DNA of 64,000 nucleotides from Rhodanobacter glycinis. Lineage in GTDB: Bacteria > Pseudomonadota > Gammaproteobacteria > Xanthomonadales > Rhodanobacteraceae. The position numbers and the translations under genes are program-made. Below, in pieces: positions 9,246 through 18,094 of the stretch. The notes beneath the pieces were generated by a model. It had not been told where the DNA came from and searched no databases. It worked only from the letters and a program-made list of their open reading frames with translations. The stretch lies in assembly GCF_006438785.1 (NCBI RefSeq), contig NZ_RCZB01000001.1, positions 817,912-881,911 of the forward strand. The letters are read 5' to 3'. Each line of letters begins with the position of its first letter. The first letter of the stretch is position 1.

Positions 9246-11366
9246 TCAGAGTGCCACGGCGAACTTCACCATGACCTGGCCTGCCTTGTAGCTGTGGTTG
9301 AACTGGTAGTCGTAGGTGCCGGCCAGCGACCAGCGATTGCCGCCGGCGATCAGCAGGCCCGCGCCCAGCTCGGCCAGATCGCGGCCCGGCTTGACCCCGG
9401 TGGCGGTGAACGACGGCCCGCCGCTGGCGAACTGCGCGCTCTCGCTCACGCTGCGGCCGCTGAACGAATGCAGCCAGTTGACATGCATCTCGGGGCGCAC
9501 GGTCAGGTCACCGGAGGTGGCCAGGTCGCGGGAGAATTTCACGCCCAGGCCGGACTGCAGGAAATGGTACGTCTGCGCATCGACTGCCAGATTGACCGAG
9601 TTGCCGCCGAACTCGCGGTAGCTTGGCATGTTCATGCGGGTGTACTGCACAGTGGCGGTCGGCGTGATCACACTGCGCCCATCACCGACGTAAAAGTGGT
9701 AACCGGTAGCACCAAACGCGGTGTACTGATGACCGCTGTAGTCGGCGCGTGCCGTCTCGTCGATCCCCGGGAACGCGACCCGGCGCGAGCTGGAATAATC
9801 ATCCAGTCCATAGACCAGAGCCCCGTTGACGAACCACGGGCCCGGCGCATAACCCAGATAGGCGGTGGCCTGGTAGGAACGGATATGGCCGCGGCTGGCC
9901 GAGTCGAGGCCGTCGAGCGTGGAGCGGGCGTATCTGACGCCGACACCGGCCGTGGTCGCCTGGCTCAGCGGGAAATCCACACTGAGCATCGCGCCATAGC
10001 TGTTGTCGGTATAGCCCTCGTAGCCCTGCTTGCCGCGCTGCGTGCCTGCATAGCCGAACGCCGCGCCCCACACCTGTGGACGTCGCTTGTCGGACTGGCA
10101 TGCCGCGGCGTCATCTTGACGCGGCCGGTTCCGCTCATCGGTTTGGTCGCGCTGGTCGCACGATGGCTGGATGGCTTCCATATGCTCGGCCCACAGCCCC
10201 TGGAACTGCTGGGTGACGCGATAGCTCGCCTGCGGCGAGGCGAGGCTGACGGCACTTGGCTGAAGCTGCGCCAGCGCATCGGCAACGCCGGCGGCATCCG
10301 GCAGCAGCGTGATCGCCGTCAGCAGCGGCGCGGTGCCCGGTGTCAGCGGCAGTGCGTCGATGACCGGGGCGATGATCGGGGCGGTCGGATTGGTTACCGG
10401 GGCTACCACCGTCGCCAGCGGAATCTGCGTCGCGATGATCTGCACCTGGCCGTTCGTGGTGGGAGCGGCCGAAAACAGATAGCGCGTGGTGTTGCTGGTC
10501 GCGGTCACGGTGCTGCCATTGGTGCCGCTGGTGGCATCGACGATGTTGAAAATGCTGCCCACCGGGATTGGCCCGGTGACCGTCACGTTGACCTGCAGCG
10601 CGTTGCCGATGGTAGCCGCGCCGACCGGCACGATCTTGCCGTATAGCGATGGACTGAAGATCGTGGTGTTGATGGTGCCGGCCACCGGAATCTTGAAGGC
10701 GCCTGCCACATTGAGCGTGTTGGTATCGAGCGTGTAGGCGGCGGAATTCGCCTGGCCGGTAATCAGCGCATTGCCGCCGACCACGTTGATCTGCTTGAGC
10801 CCGCTGGCGGCACCCACGGCACCATCCAGAATGCTGTTGGCCTGCAGCGTCAGCGTGCCGGTACTGGCGCCCGCCGTATTGGTGATGGCGGCCTTGACGG
10901 TCTGGCCCGCGCCGACATTGATGAAGCCGTCACCGGCAAAATCCATCGTCGATCCGGTGTTGCTGATGAAGCCGCCGTTGAAATTGACCGTGCCGGTGCC
11001 GGCCACCGAGAACGTCGTCGAGTAGACCGGGCCGTTGAAGGTAACCGTGCTGGCATTGGTGCCGGCGGAAATGTTGAGGAAGGTGTTGCCGGTCGAGCCG
11101 ACGAAGCCGGTTACCGTCGAGCTGTTGCTGAACAGGACACTCGCGGTATTGGCGGCATCGGTGGTGATCGCGCCACCGGGGTCATTGCCCGTGTTGATGT
11201 CCTGCGCGCCCACGGTGAGCAAACCGGGGCCTTGCGTATCGACGCCACTGGCCACGCCGACCGGATTGACCACACCGGGCAGCACGACGACTTCGCGCGC
11301 CACGGTCATGGGCAACCAGGCCACCATGGCCGAGCCGAGGAGGGGAATGAGGAGTGTTTTTTTCAC
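9246..11366 (-). CDS. Autotransporter (type Va secretion) with outer-membrane beta-barrel
   Basis: 706 residues. An N-terminal signal peptide (KKTLLIPLLGSAMVAWL) is followed by a ~390-residue passenger rich in Gly, Thr, Asn, Ser and Val with short repeating strands, as in beta-helix passengers. A His/Gln/Asp-rich linker (around AEHMEAIQPSCDQRDQ) leads into the C-terminal ~275 residues of alternating aromatic/Gly strands (VWGAAFGYAGTQ, ATAYLGYAPGPWFVNG) forming the autotransporter barrel. The last residues are VKFAVAL, so the usual terminal Phe is replaced by Leu. No protease motif is seen in the passenger; adhesin-like surface display is the best guess. Confidence 0.85.
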   Translation of the reverse strand: MKKTLLIPLLGSAMVAWLPMTVAREVVVLPGVVNPVGVASGVDTQGPGLLTVGAQDINTGNDPGGAITTDAANTASVLFSNSSTVTGFVGSTGNTFLNISAGTNASTVTFNGPVYSTTFSVAGTGTVNFNGGFISNTGSTMDFAGDGFINVGAGQTVKAAITNTAGASTGTLTLQANSILDGAVGAASGLKQINVVGGNALITGQANSAAYTLDTNTLNVAGAFKIPVAGTINTTIFSPSLYGKIVPVGAATIGNALQVNVTVTGPIPVGSIFNIVDATSGTNGSTVTATSNTTRYLFSAAPTTNGQVQIIATQIPLATVVAPVTNPTAPIIAPVIDALPLTPGTAPLLTAITLLPDAAGVADALAQLQPSAVSLASPQASYRVTQQFQGLWAEHMEAIQPSCDQRDQTDERNRPRQDDAAACQSDKRRPQVWGAAFGYAGTQRGKQGYEGYTDNSYGAMLSVDFPLSQATTAGVGVRYARSTLDGLDSASRGHIRSYQATAYLGYAPGPWFVNGALVYGLDDYSSSRRVAFPGIDETARADYSGHQYTAFGATGYHFYVGDGRSVITPTATVQYTRMNMPSYREFGGNSVNLAVDAQTYHFLQSGLGVKFSRDLATSGDLTVRPEMHVNWLHSFSGRSVSESAQFASGGPSFTATGVKPGRDLAELGAGLLIAGGNRWSLAGTYDYQFNHSYKAGQVMVKFAVAL

Positions 11367-11826
11367 GGGGATGTCCTGCAGGGTGTGCGAACGAAGCTCG
11401 CGGTAGTGCTTGGCCCACTGGGTCAGCAGGTGCGGAACGCTCGTCAGTCCCCGTTTGGCGTATCACCCCGGAGGTCAACGTGTGACTTGAAAACGAGAAC
11501 AACTTTCCTCGCCACGACGGACGTAGTGCCCGCGCAGTCGATGCTGTGGCTCTGGATGACGACCGACACAGCGCACTGTGTGCGGCCGGCTGTGCGACCG
11601 CGAATGCCTTGCGTCAGGTGGGTGGGTGCGAAAAGTAGCCGGCTCTGTCCTGCTGCCCTGGCCGCATCATTTCGCGAAAAATGTTGAAGTGCTCTCATCC
11701 ACTAGGCACTGGCCCGCGTGATGCGGGCGTGCAGGGCACACCTGCCGCGCATCCGCGACATACCGCGTTCACTCGCAGGACATCTGCAACGACAGAGACT
11801 TCATGGTTTGAACCACGGGAGCTGCA
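11367..11826. other. 460-bp intergenic region without a convincing gene
   Basis: This gap separates the divergent autotransporter and ClpP-like genes and should hold both promoters. Short open frames on either strand lack ribosome sites and family features. No repeat or RNA gene is recognised. Confidence 0.5.
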
Positions 11827-12987
11827 GTGCATCACGGCCATGCGATTGAACGTTCTTCCAGCCGGCGCGGATTGCGCCGATACCTGACGCCATGCAGCCT
11901 GTGGCTGGTCGGCTGCCTGGTGGCGATGGGCTCGCATGCACATGGCGCCGGCACGCCATCCACTGCAAGTGCGCCAGCCCCGGCAAGTGCGCAAGGGCAG
12001 GCGGCCGGACGGTTGTCCATCCAGCTCAACAACGACCGCATGACGCTGGCGATCACCAAGGTGCCGCAGGTCTATCTCTATGGCGTCATCGACGCCGACG
12101 CGCCGCAGCGGTTCGAGTCGATGGTGGCGGAGGGCAAGATCCCGCGCGGCTCCGACATCTACCTCAATGCCTCCAGCGGCGACCTGCGCGCCGGCATGGC
12201 GCTGGGGCGGCTGTTCCGCAAGGACGCGATGGTCACCCACCTGGGCACGCCACGGCGCAGCCGGCTTGCCGCGAAGGTCAGCAAGACGGCCACCTGCGCC
12301 GGTGCGTGCAGCTATGCGTACTTCGGTGGGCTCTACCGCTGGGCGCCCACCGGCAGCGACCGTTTCGGCCTGCCTTCGTCGCATGCGGTGGACGTGCAAG
12401 GCGCGGACGATGTCGCCGCCTACCTGAAGGAGATGGGTATCGACCTCGGTGCCTTCACCGCGAGCCTGGCGACAGCCCGCGATCCGGTGCTGTGGCTGAC
12501 CACCGACCAGCTGATCTCGGCGGGGCTGGCCAACAACGCGCGTCTCCCGCTCACGGTACGGTCGTTGCTGGTGTCGCCGGCGCCTTCGGTGACGCTCGAC
12601 CAGGTAGACCGCAACGGCCGCCACCGGCTGGTCATCCAGTGCCGGCCCGGCCAGCTCACGATCACCTCGTTCGACATGGTCGGCGCCGCCGCTGCGCGGG
12701 AGATCCTGCGCCGCGGCACGCGCGCCTATATCGAGATCAACCGGCAGGAGACGCTGCTGCAGCCGCCCGGCGGCGCCCGCGTCGTCAACGATTCGCTGAC
12801 GATGATGCACACCTATCCGCCCACCCAGATCGGCCACCTGCTGCTGGCGCGCACCATCGGCGCCTGGGTCGACGGCAAGAACAAGTCGTTCCGCAACGGC
12901 TTCGTGTTCGAGCTCGACCCGGTCAGGGAGGACTTGAAGAAGTATTTCAGCGCGTGCTGGAAAGCGGCGCCGTGGCCGACGGACTGA
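11827..12987 (+). CDS. Predicted periplasmic ClpP-fold-like protein (COG3904 type)
   Basis: 386 residues from a GTG at 11827 with GGGAG 6 bases upstream. A hydrophobic signal (PCSLWLVGCLVAMGSHAHG, about residues 22-40) precedes the mature domain. The segment YLNASSGDLRAGMALGRLFR followed by TCAGACSYAYFGGLYR resembles the ClpP/crotonase-type core of COG3904 predicted periplasmic proteins, where the serine of the second motif sits at the nucleophile position. The C-terminal ~180 residues (after about 205) form a second, unrecognised domain. Proteolytic activity is not shown by the sequence. The 21-bp hairpin array begins about 160 bases downstream. Confidence 0.65.
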   Translation: MHHGHAIERSSSRRGLRRYLTPCSLWLVGCLVAMGSHAHGAGTPSTASAPAPASAQGQAAGRLSIQLNNDRMTLAITKVPQVYLYGVIDADAPQRFESMVAEGKIPRGSDIYLNASSGDLRAGMALGRLFRKDAMVTHLGTPRRSRLAAKVSKTATCAGACSYAYFGGLYRWAPTGSDRFGLPSSHAVDVQGADDVAAYLKEMGIDLGAFTASLATARDPVLWLTTDQLISAGLANNARLPLTVRSLLVSPAPSVTLDQVDRNGRHRLVIQCRPGQLTITSFDMVGAAAAREILRRGTRAYIEINRQETLLQPPGGARVVNDSLTMMHTYPPTQIGHLLLARTIGAWVDGKNKSFRNGFVFELDPVREDLKKYFSACWKAAPWPTD

Positions 12988-13145
12988 ACGTCCCGCCGGT
13001 GACGCCGAAGGTCTTGCGACATGGCCCCCGCCTGTTGGGCAGTCCATGGTGTGCACACACGATTCCTGACACTCCCCACACGCCAAGTCCGATGCTCCAG
13101 CCACGCCCATAAAACGTGCCGCTTCGCGGGCCGGAGCCTGGCAAG

Positions 13146-13420
13146 CCGGGCAAGAAGCTCGGCGTGCCGAGCAAAAAGCCCGGAGCGCCGAGCTGATGAG
13201 CTCGACGCGTCAGGCAAATAACCCGGAACGCCGAGCAAATAACTCGGGGCGTCGAGCAAAAAGCTCGGAACGCGGAGCAAAAAGCCCGAAGCGCCGAGCC
13301 AGAAGCTCGACACGTCGAGTGGATGTGCTCGGCGTGCCAGCCAAAAAGCTGCAAGCGTCGAGTACGAAGCTCGGCGAGTCAGGCAAAAAGCTCGGCAAGC
13401 CTGGTAAAAAGCCCGGATGG
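13146..13420. repeat. Tandem array of 13 imperfect 21-bp hairpin units
   Basis: Thirteen head-to-tail units begin at 13146, 13167, 13188, 13210, 13231, 13252, 13273, 13294, 13315, 13337, 13358, 13379 and 13400. The consensus is roughly CCGAGCAAAAAGCTCGGAGCG, whose core GAGC-AAAAA-GCTC can fold on itself. Eleven units are 21 bp and two (13188, 13315) are 22 bp. The two longer units shift the reading frame, so no frame keeps one heptapeptide through the array, which argues against a coding repeat. Partial units flank both ends. Function unknown; stacked RNA hairpins or a DNA-binding array are possible. Confidence 0.85.
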
Positions 13421-13633
13421 CCGGGTGGCAGTCCCCTCGTTTGGCGAGACCATCTGGCCATGTCAGGCCCCGCGTCCCGCATGGCACGCCGCCGGTCCGG
13501 GCGGCTGGGCGTTGCAGAGCTGCGGCGGCACTCCGGGTGGCAGGAAGCGGCGCCTTGCCGGCGGCAGCGTTCGACAGCCTGCGTGGCGGCGGTCATCGCG
13601 CTATGCTCGGCCGACATATTCCGGGGGGAATGG

Positions 13634-14239
13634 ATGACCATGCAGCGCTGGCTGATAGCCACCGCCGTGACCTGCGTCGCCGCTACAGGCTGTAGCGAAG
13701 CGCCACAAGGAACGACGACGCAAACCGAACGCCAGCCGCAGGCTGGCCCGACCCATCCACTCGTCACCGCTGCCCACCTGGCCGGCGTCGAAGCCGCAGG
13801 CCTGACCGGCGACCAGCAAGCCATGCGCAGCCACATCGAAGCGATGCAGAAGGACACGATGCGCTCCATGCATCTGGCCGACCCGTCGCGCCGCATCGAC
13901 CACGAAGCCGCCCGCGCCGCCGTGCGCCCAGTGCAAGGCGTGCAATCCAGCGTGTGGATCGACAATGCCAACCTGCTGGTGATGGTCGGCGGCAGCCAGT
14001 ACCGCAACATGACCACCATCGACAACGTCTGCCTCGCGCTGGAACCGTTGGGCGACACGCTGAGCGTCGTCGTCAACGTGCAGGACGTGATGGCGACCAC
14101 GTCGGAAGGCTCGGATACGTTGTCGCGGAATTGCCAGCTCGGGGCAGGGGAGCGGGCGATGTTTCAGCAGAAGCGGCAGGTGGATGTCCTGGACCCGGAG
14201 GTGAGGCGGGCGTTTCGGGCGCAGCAGGGTGTGCGATAG
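13634..14239 (+). CDS. Putative lipoprotein of unknown function
   Basis: 201 residues from the ATG at 13634, with a GGGGGGAA site just upstream; the frame extends back into the repeat array but has no ribosome site there. The N-terminus (QRWLIATAVTCVAATGCSE) is a type II signal peptide with a lipobox ending at Cys. The mature part has no family I recognise. It contains a helical first half (HIEAMQKDTMRSMHLADPS) and a likely beta-rich second half (SSVWIDNANLLVMVGGSQY, LSVVVNVQDVM). It is expected to be anchored in an envelope membrane. Confidence 0.75.
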   Translation: MTMQRWLIATAVTCVAATGCSEAPQGTTTQTERQPQAGPTHPLVTAAHLAGVEAAGLTGDQQAMRSHIEAMQKDTMRSMHLADPSRRIDHEAARAAVRPVQGVQSSVWIDNANLLVMVGGSQYRNMTTIDNVCLALEPLGDTLSVVVNVQDVMATTSEGSDTLSRNCQLGAGERAMFQQKRQVDVLDPEVRRAFRAQQGVR

Positions 14240-14308
14240 GTAGCTCTGCTCCTACAGGTTGGCCCGTTACTTGTATTTGGAACATGGGAAATTCGAAGGA
14301 GTCGACGG

Positions 14309-16576
14309 ATGATTGAGACAATCCGCATTGCCAACGTGGCGACGTATGGCCCGGACAAGGGGGAAATGGCCAACCTTTCCGCGTTCAACTATATCTACGG
14401 GCCAAACGGAGCTGGAAAGACCACTTTGTCGAAGCTGATAAACGGCCCATCTGACGACGAGTACAAGGGCTGCAACATCGGATGGAAAGGCGGAATACCG
14501 CTGCAGGCTCTGGTCTACAACCGTGACTTTGTTGATACAAACCTCGATCCGTCTACCTCGATAAAAGGTATTTTCACCCTTGGCCATAAAAACATCGCGA
14601 CAATTCAGGCGATCGAAGCGGCAAAAGAAATTCGGGATACTTGGGCCGAAAAGATTGCGGGCTTAACTGAAACGCTTCAAGGCAATAATGGTGCTGGGGG
14701 AAAAATGGGTGAGCTTAGCGCGCTGCGACTGGCGCTAAAGGAAAAGTGCTGGGAGCAAAAAAAGAAGCACGACGCTCAGTTCCAGCATGCCTTTGCGGCC
14801 CACGGCGTACGTGGTGACTCTGAAAAATTTCTTGGTCAAGTACTTCTTGAAAGCAAATCAAATAAAGCTCCACTCGAAACATTGGATGTGTTGGCGGTTA
14901 AAGCGGAAACAGTATTTGGAAAGGCTCCCGTTGCCGAACAGTTACTATCCAGCATTGCAACAGCATCACTGCTTTCCTGCGAGATAGATCCAATTCTGAC
15001 TAGAAAAATTGTCGGGCGTGAGGACGTTGATATAGCAGCGATGATTAAAAAGCTAAGCAATTCCGACTGGGTAAAAGAGGGTCGTGTATTTTTTGAAGCC
15101 AACGATGGAAGTTGTCCGTTTTGCCAGCAAATCGCACCTCATACTCTGGAGCAGAGTCTTACCGAGTACTTTGACGAGGCGTTCATCAACGACACTAAGG
15201 CTATTAATGAACTGCAGATTAACTACAAAGGCGCAGTACAGACGGTGCTGCAAGTACTCGACATTCTGCTGATAAGCCCGTCGCTGTTCTTGGATACAGC
15301 AAAGATTTTTGCGAAGAAAGAGCTCCTTGAAGCCAGAACGACGGTAAACCTTCAGCGAATCGCGGAAAAGGTCAGGGAGCCGAGTAGTTCCGTTTCACTT
15401 GAATCATTGATGGATGTGCTGACTGATACAAATGACCTCATTGCAGGGACAAATGAGCAAATCGGTAGACATAATCAGATGGTTGCGGATCTGGTAAAGG
15501 AAAAGAAAAAACTGACCGATCGGGTCTGGCGATACATATTGGATGTCGAGCTCAAACAGCCCTTGGCAGACTACACAGCAAAATCCGCTGGGGTGGAGAA
15601 AGCCATCACAGGGCTGCAGGGCGGGATTGCGACCGCCAACAATGCGATTACCGAAAAGGACATCGAGATTCGTGAGCTCGAGAAGCAGACCACAAGCACA
15701 CAACCTGCGGTAGATGCCATCAATTCAATCTTGAAATCCTTCAATTTCTCAAGCTTCAAGATTGTGCCGGCTGACAGCCACACATATCGGCTAGTACGGG
15801 CGAATGGTCTCGATGCCAGAAAATCCTTAAGCGAAGGCGAGAGGACCTTTGTAACTTTTTTGTATTTCTACCAGCTGCTGAAAGGCAGCGACTCCGACAG
15901 TGGGATAACAACCAATCGGATCGTTGTTTTTGATGATCCAGTGTCGAGCCTTGACAGCGACATCCTCTTTATCGTCTCTAGTTTAATCCGTGACACCATC
16001 AACGAAGTTAGGCATGGTAAAGGGCTCATTAAACAGGTCTTCGTATTGACCCATAACGTCTATTTTCACAAGGAAGTGACTTTTGCTTCAAATCGGGGCA
16101 CCGGCTCAATGAACGAGGAGACGTTTTGGACCGTTCGAAAGCGCGAAGATGTTTCTGAGCTAGTCCGCCATGACGGCAACCCTATTAAGACCTCGTATGA
16201 GCTTCTTTGGCAAGATGTGAGAAAGCCCGAAAATGTCGGCTTGAGCATACAGAATACATTGCGGAGAATCATGGAGAGCTATTTCAAGATTCTGGGTGGC
16301 ATTGATAAAGACAATTTGCTCGGCAAGTTTGAGGGCATCAAAAAAACGGTTTGCGCGTCCCTATTGTCCTGGGTCAACGATGGCTCGCATGGTGTACATG
16401 ACGATATCTACGTAGCAGCGGACCAAGGCACAGTGGACGTCTACCTGAGGGCTTTCCACGAAATCTTCTTCCGCTCGGGTCAAGAGTCGCACTACCAACT
16501 GATGATGCGGGAAGACTATGTACCACTTCCGCCTATCGAAGCGATTCTAGAAACGCCAGTAGTGCAAATTACTTGA
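14309..16576 (+). CDS. RloC-like AAA_13 ATPase with zinc hook, candidate anticodon nuclease
   Basis: 755 residues; ATG with GAAGGAG 7 bases upstream. Seen: Walker A GPNGAGKT (31-38), long coiled coils interrupted by a zinc-hook CPFC (269-272), ABC signature LSEGE (507-511), Walker B IVVFDDP (538-544), D-loop SSLD (546-549) and switch His in LTHN (580-583). This is the SMC/Rad50-like layout of AAA_13 proteins such as RloC. The C-terminal part has R652-xxx-E656 and H694 in NDGSHG, the order of the Arg-Glu-His triad of PrrC/RloC tRNA anticodon nucleases. Inferred role: translation-blocking phage defence. Base composition is visibly AT-richer than the neighbours and no restriction-modification gene is adjacent, so lateral acquisition is likely. 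Confidence 0.8.
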   Translation: MIETIRIANVATYGPDKGEMANLSAFNYIYGPNGAGKTTLSKLINGPSDDEYKGCNIGWKGGIPLQALVYNRDFVDTNLDPSTSIKGIFTLGHKNIATIQAIEAAKEIRDTWAEKIAGLTETLQGNNGAGGKMGELSALRLALKEKCWEQKKKHDAQFQHAFAAHGVRGDSEKFLGQVLLESKSNKAPLETLDVLAVKAETVFGKAPVAEQLLSSIATASLLSCEIDPILTRKIVGREDVDIAAMIKKLSNSDWVKEGRVFFEANDGSCPFCQQIAPHTLEQSLTEYFDEAFINDTKAINELQINYKGAVQTVLQVLDILLISPSLFLDTAKIFAKKELLEARTTVNLQRIAEKVREPSSSVSLESLMDVLTDTNDLIAGTNEQIGRHNQMVADLVKEKKKLTDRVWRYILDVELKQPLADYTAKSAGVEKAITGLQGGIATANNAITEKDIEIRELEKQTTSTQPAVDAINSILKSFNFSSFKIVPADSHTYRLVRANGLDARKSLSEGERTFVTFLYFYQLLKGSDSDSGITTNRIVVFDDPVSSLDSDILFIVSSLIRDTINEVRHGKGLIKQVFVLTHNVYFHKEVTFASNRGTGSMNEETFWTVRKREDVSELVRHDGNPIKTSYELLWQDVRKPENVGLSIQNTLRRIMESYFKILGGIDKDNLLGKFEGIKKTVCASLLSWVNDGSHGVHDDIYVAADQGTVDVYLRAFHEIFFRSGQESHYQLMMREDYVPLPPIEAILETPVVQIT

Positions 16577-16591
16577 ACCAGTCTCACTAGC

Positions 16592-16627
16592 TAAAAAGAG
16601 CGGCGCCGCGTTTCCACGGCGCCGCTC
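16592..16627 (-). terminator. Terminator of the minus-strand lipoprotein gene
   Basis: The stem GAGCGGCGCC (16598-16607) / GGCGCCGCTC (16618-16627), read on the minus strand, ends in a T run (complement of AAAAA at 16593-16597). It lies 27 bases after the lipoprotein stop and may also stop reading from the AAA_13 gene. Confidence 0.8.
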
Positions 16628-16653
16628 AAGTGCTCTGGACTGATCCTAAGCGA

Positions 16654-17079
16654 TCAATGAAACCCGACCAGCAACTCATCCATCACCGGATCCATCTTGG
16701 CCTTGGTGCCTCGCCACTTGCCCATGTCGAATCCACCCTTGCCGTTGAGATGGTAGGTGGCCGAGGCGACGAGTCGGCCATGTTCGGTGATGCGGATCTC
16801 GGCATGCGACAGGTAGGGTTTGAAATCCCAAGAGCGCAGCGCGGTGTAGTCCACGACGTATTCGCAGGATGCAGGCACGTCCCGGTCGTAAACTTCCGCT
16901 GCAATGCCGTGCCGCTGAAAGCCGTCCTGCATGACCATGACGAAGTCGTCGACGGCCACTGCCGGGTTATTGTGGATGCAGACGTGCTTCATAGCGACGC
17001 TGGCATCGACGGGTTTCACTTTGACGCTGGTGCAGGCGGCAAGCGCCAACACCGATAGAGCTGTAATCACGTGCTTCAT
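16654..17079 (-). CDS. Sbal_3080-type lipoprotein
   Basis: 141 residues from the ATG at 17079, preceded by AGGGGA; an upstream in-frame start at 17124 is less likely. The type II signal peptide KHVITALSVLALAACTS carries a lipobox ending at Cys. The mature sequence (KHVCIHNNPAVAVDDF, YVVDYTALRSWDFKPYL, ATYHLNGKGGFDMGKW) matches my recollection of the small Sbal_3080 family lipoproteins, of unknown function. It is transcribed alone with its own terminator. Confidence 0.7.
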   Translation of the reverse strand: MKHVITALSVLALAACTSVKVKPVDASVAMKHVCIHNNPAVAVDDFVMVMQDGFQRHGIAAEVYDRDVPASCEYVVDYTALRSWDFKPYLSHAEIRITEHGRLVASATYHLNGKGGFDMGKWRGTKAKMDPVMDELLVGFH

Positions 17080-17155
17080 GTTTTCCCCTGTTTTCGGCGA
17101 ACCCGATCGCCGATCATTCAGCATAGCGCGCGAACATCGATGGCTTTGACATTGA

Positions 17156-18094
17156 TCATTGTGTAGCGGTGACGGACGTCACCAACTCACCTTCCATCAT
17201 CGCCATGTGCACCAGCACACCGGCCAGGCTCTTCAGGTCCTGCGCGTTGTGTTGCGCGACCCGGCGCAGGTTTCTTGCCGAGCCGCCGCGCAGATAGGTG
17301 AGCCACGCGGCCGGTGCTTCGGCGCCGGGCAGGTCGTCTTCGCGCACCACGCCGAGCAGTTGTCGTTCGGCGGTGGCGAGGCGGCAGTTTTCCCACTGGT
17401 GTTTCCAGTGGCGGCGCACCGGGTGCAGCAGGTCGAGATGGCCCAGGCCGAGCAGCGGATTCGGCAGTCGCGCGAGGCGGTAGCGGGTGGCCAGCAGCGG
17501 TGCGTCGTAGCACTTGCCGTTGTAGCTGACGAGGACGGTGTCGTGGTCGAGCCAGCCAGCGAAGGTGCGCAGCATCGCGGTTTCGGCGGCCATGCTGGTG
17601 ATGGTGAGCTGGCGGATGCGAAAGCGGCCGTCGATCCAGTCGGCGGCGCCGATCATGAAGGCGCGCGTGCCGGTGCCGCCAGCCAGGCCGGTGGTTTCGG
17701 TGTCGAAGTGCAGCAGGCGATCGTGATGGACGGGTTCCATGCGTGCGAAGGCGGCGTCGATGATCGGCGGCGGCGTGAGCCAGTCGACGATCACTTCGGT
17801 GTAGCGCAGGCCCGCCGCGATCTCGATGCCGGATACGTCGCGATCGCTGGACGGCAGCGCCGCCGGCGCGTGCTTCATTTGCGCATGCCGCTGCAGCAGC
17901 CGGCGAAGATCGGCCGAGATCGCCCGGCTGGGCGGGGCGACGCCGGCTTTGCTGGAACGTATCGGCGGGCGCGGGGAGGGCAGGTCGTTCCTTGCGGGTG
18001 CTTCGTTGCGCCGGGGACGAACGTCGGCGAGCGCGGGTGCTGCTTGTCCTGCCTCTGCGCGCAGCTGGCGCATGCGCGCGATCAGTGCGCTCAC
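17156..18094 (-). CDS. YprB/MrfB-like RNase H-fold exonuclease
   Basis: 312 residues from a GTG at 18094 that overlaps the helicase stop by four bases (GTGA). The first ~110 residues are basic and poorly ordered. The RNase H-like exonuclease domain carries FDTETTGLAGG (motif I), SYNGKCYDAPLL (motif II) and QHNAQDLKSLA (motif III with the last Asp), giving a DEDD-type metal site. In Bacillus subtilis the YprA/YprB pair is MrfA/MrfB, a helicase and exonuclease that excise mitomycin C adducts independently of UvrABC. The overlap with the helicase gene supports the same two-part machine here. Confidence 0.8.
   Translation of the reverse strand: MSALIARMRQLRAEAGQAAPALADVRPRRNEAPARNDLPSPRPPIRSSKAGVAPPSRAISADLRRLLQRHAQMKHAPAALPSSDRDVSGIEIAAGLRYTEVIVDWLTPPPIIDAAFARMEPVHHDRLLHFDTETTGLAGGTGTRAFMIGAADWIDGRFRIRQLTITSMAAETAMLRTFAGWLDHDTVLVSYNGKCYDAPLLATRYRLARLPNPLLGLGHLDLLHPVRRHWKHQWENCRLATAERQLLGVVREDDLPGAEAPAAWLTYLRGGSARNLRRVAQHNAQDLKSLAGVLVHMAMMEGELVTSVTATQ

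Noticed and set aside
9192..10646. 484-codon plus-strand frame
   Set aside because: Antisense to the autotransporter barrel, which has a signal peptide and the expected strand pattern.
13146..13420. CRISPR array
   Set aside because: The units are contiguous 21-22 bp with no unique spacers and no cas genes nearby.
13196..13630. Coding heptapeptide repeat (frames on both strands run through the array)
   Set aside because: Two 22-bp units change the frame so the peptide pattern is not maintained, and no frame has a ribosome site; the lipoprotein start at 13634 explains the downstream part.
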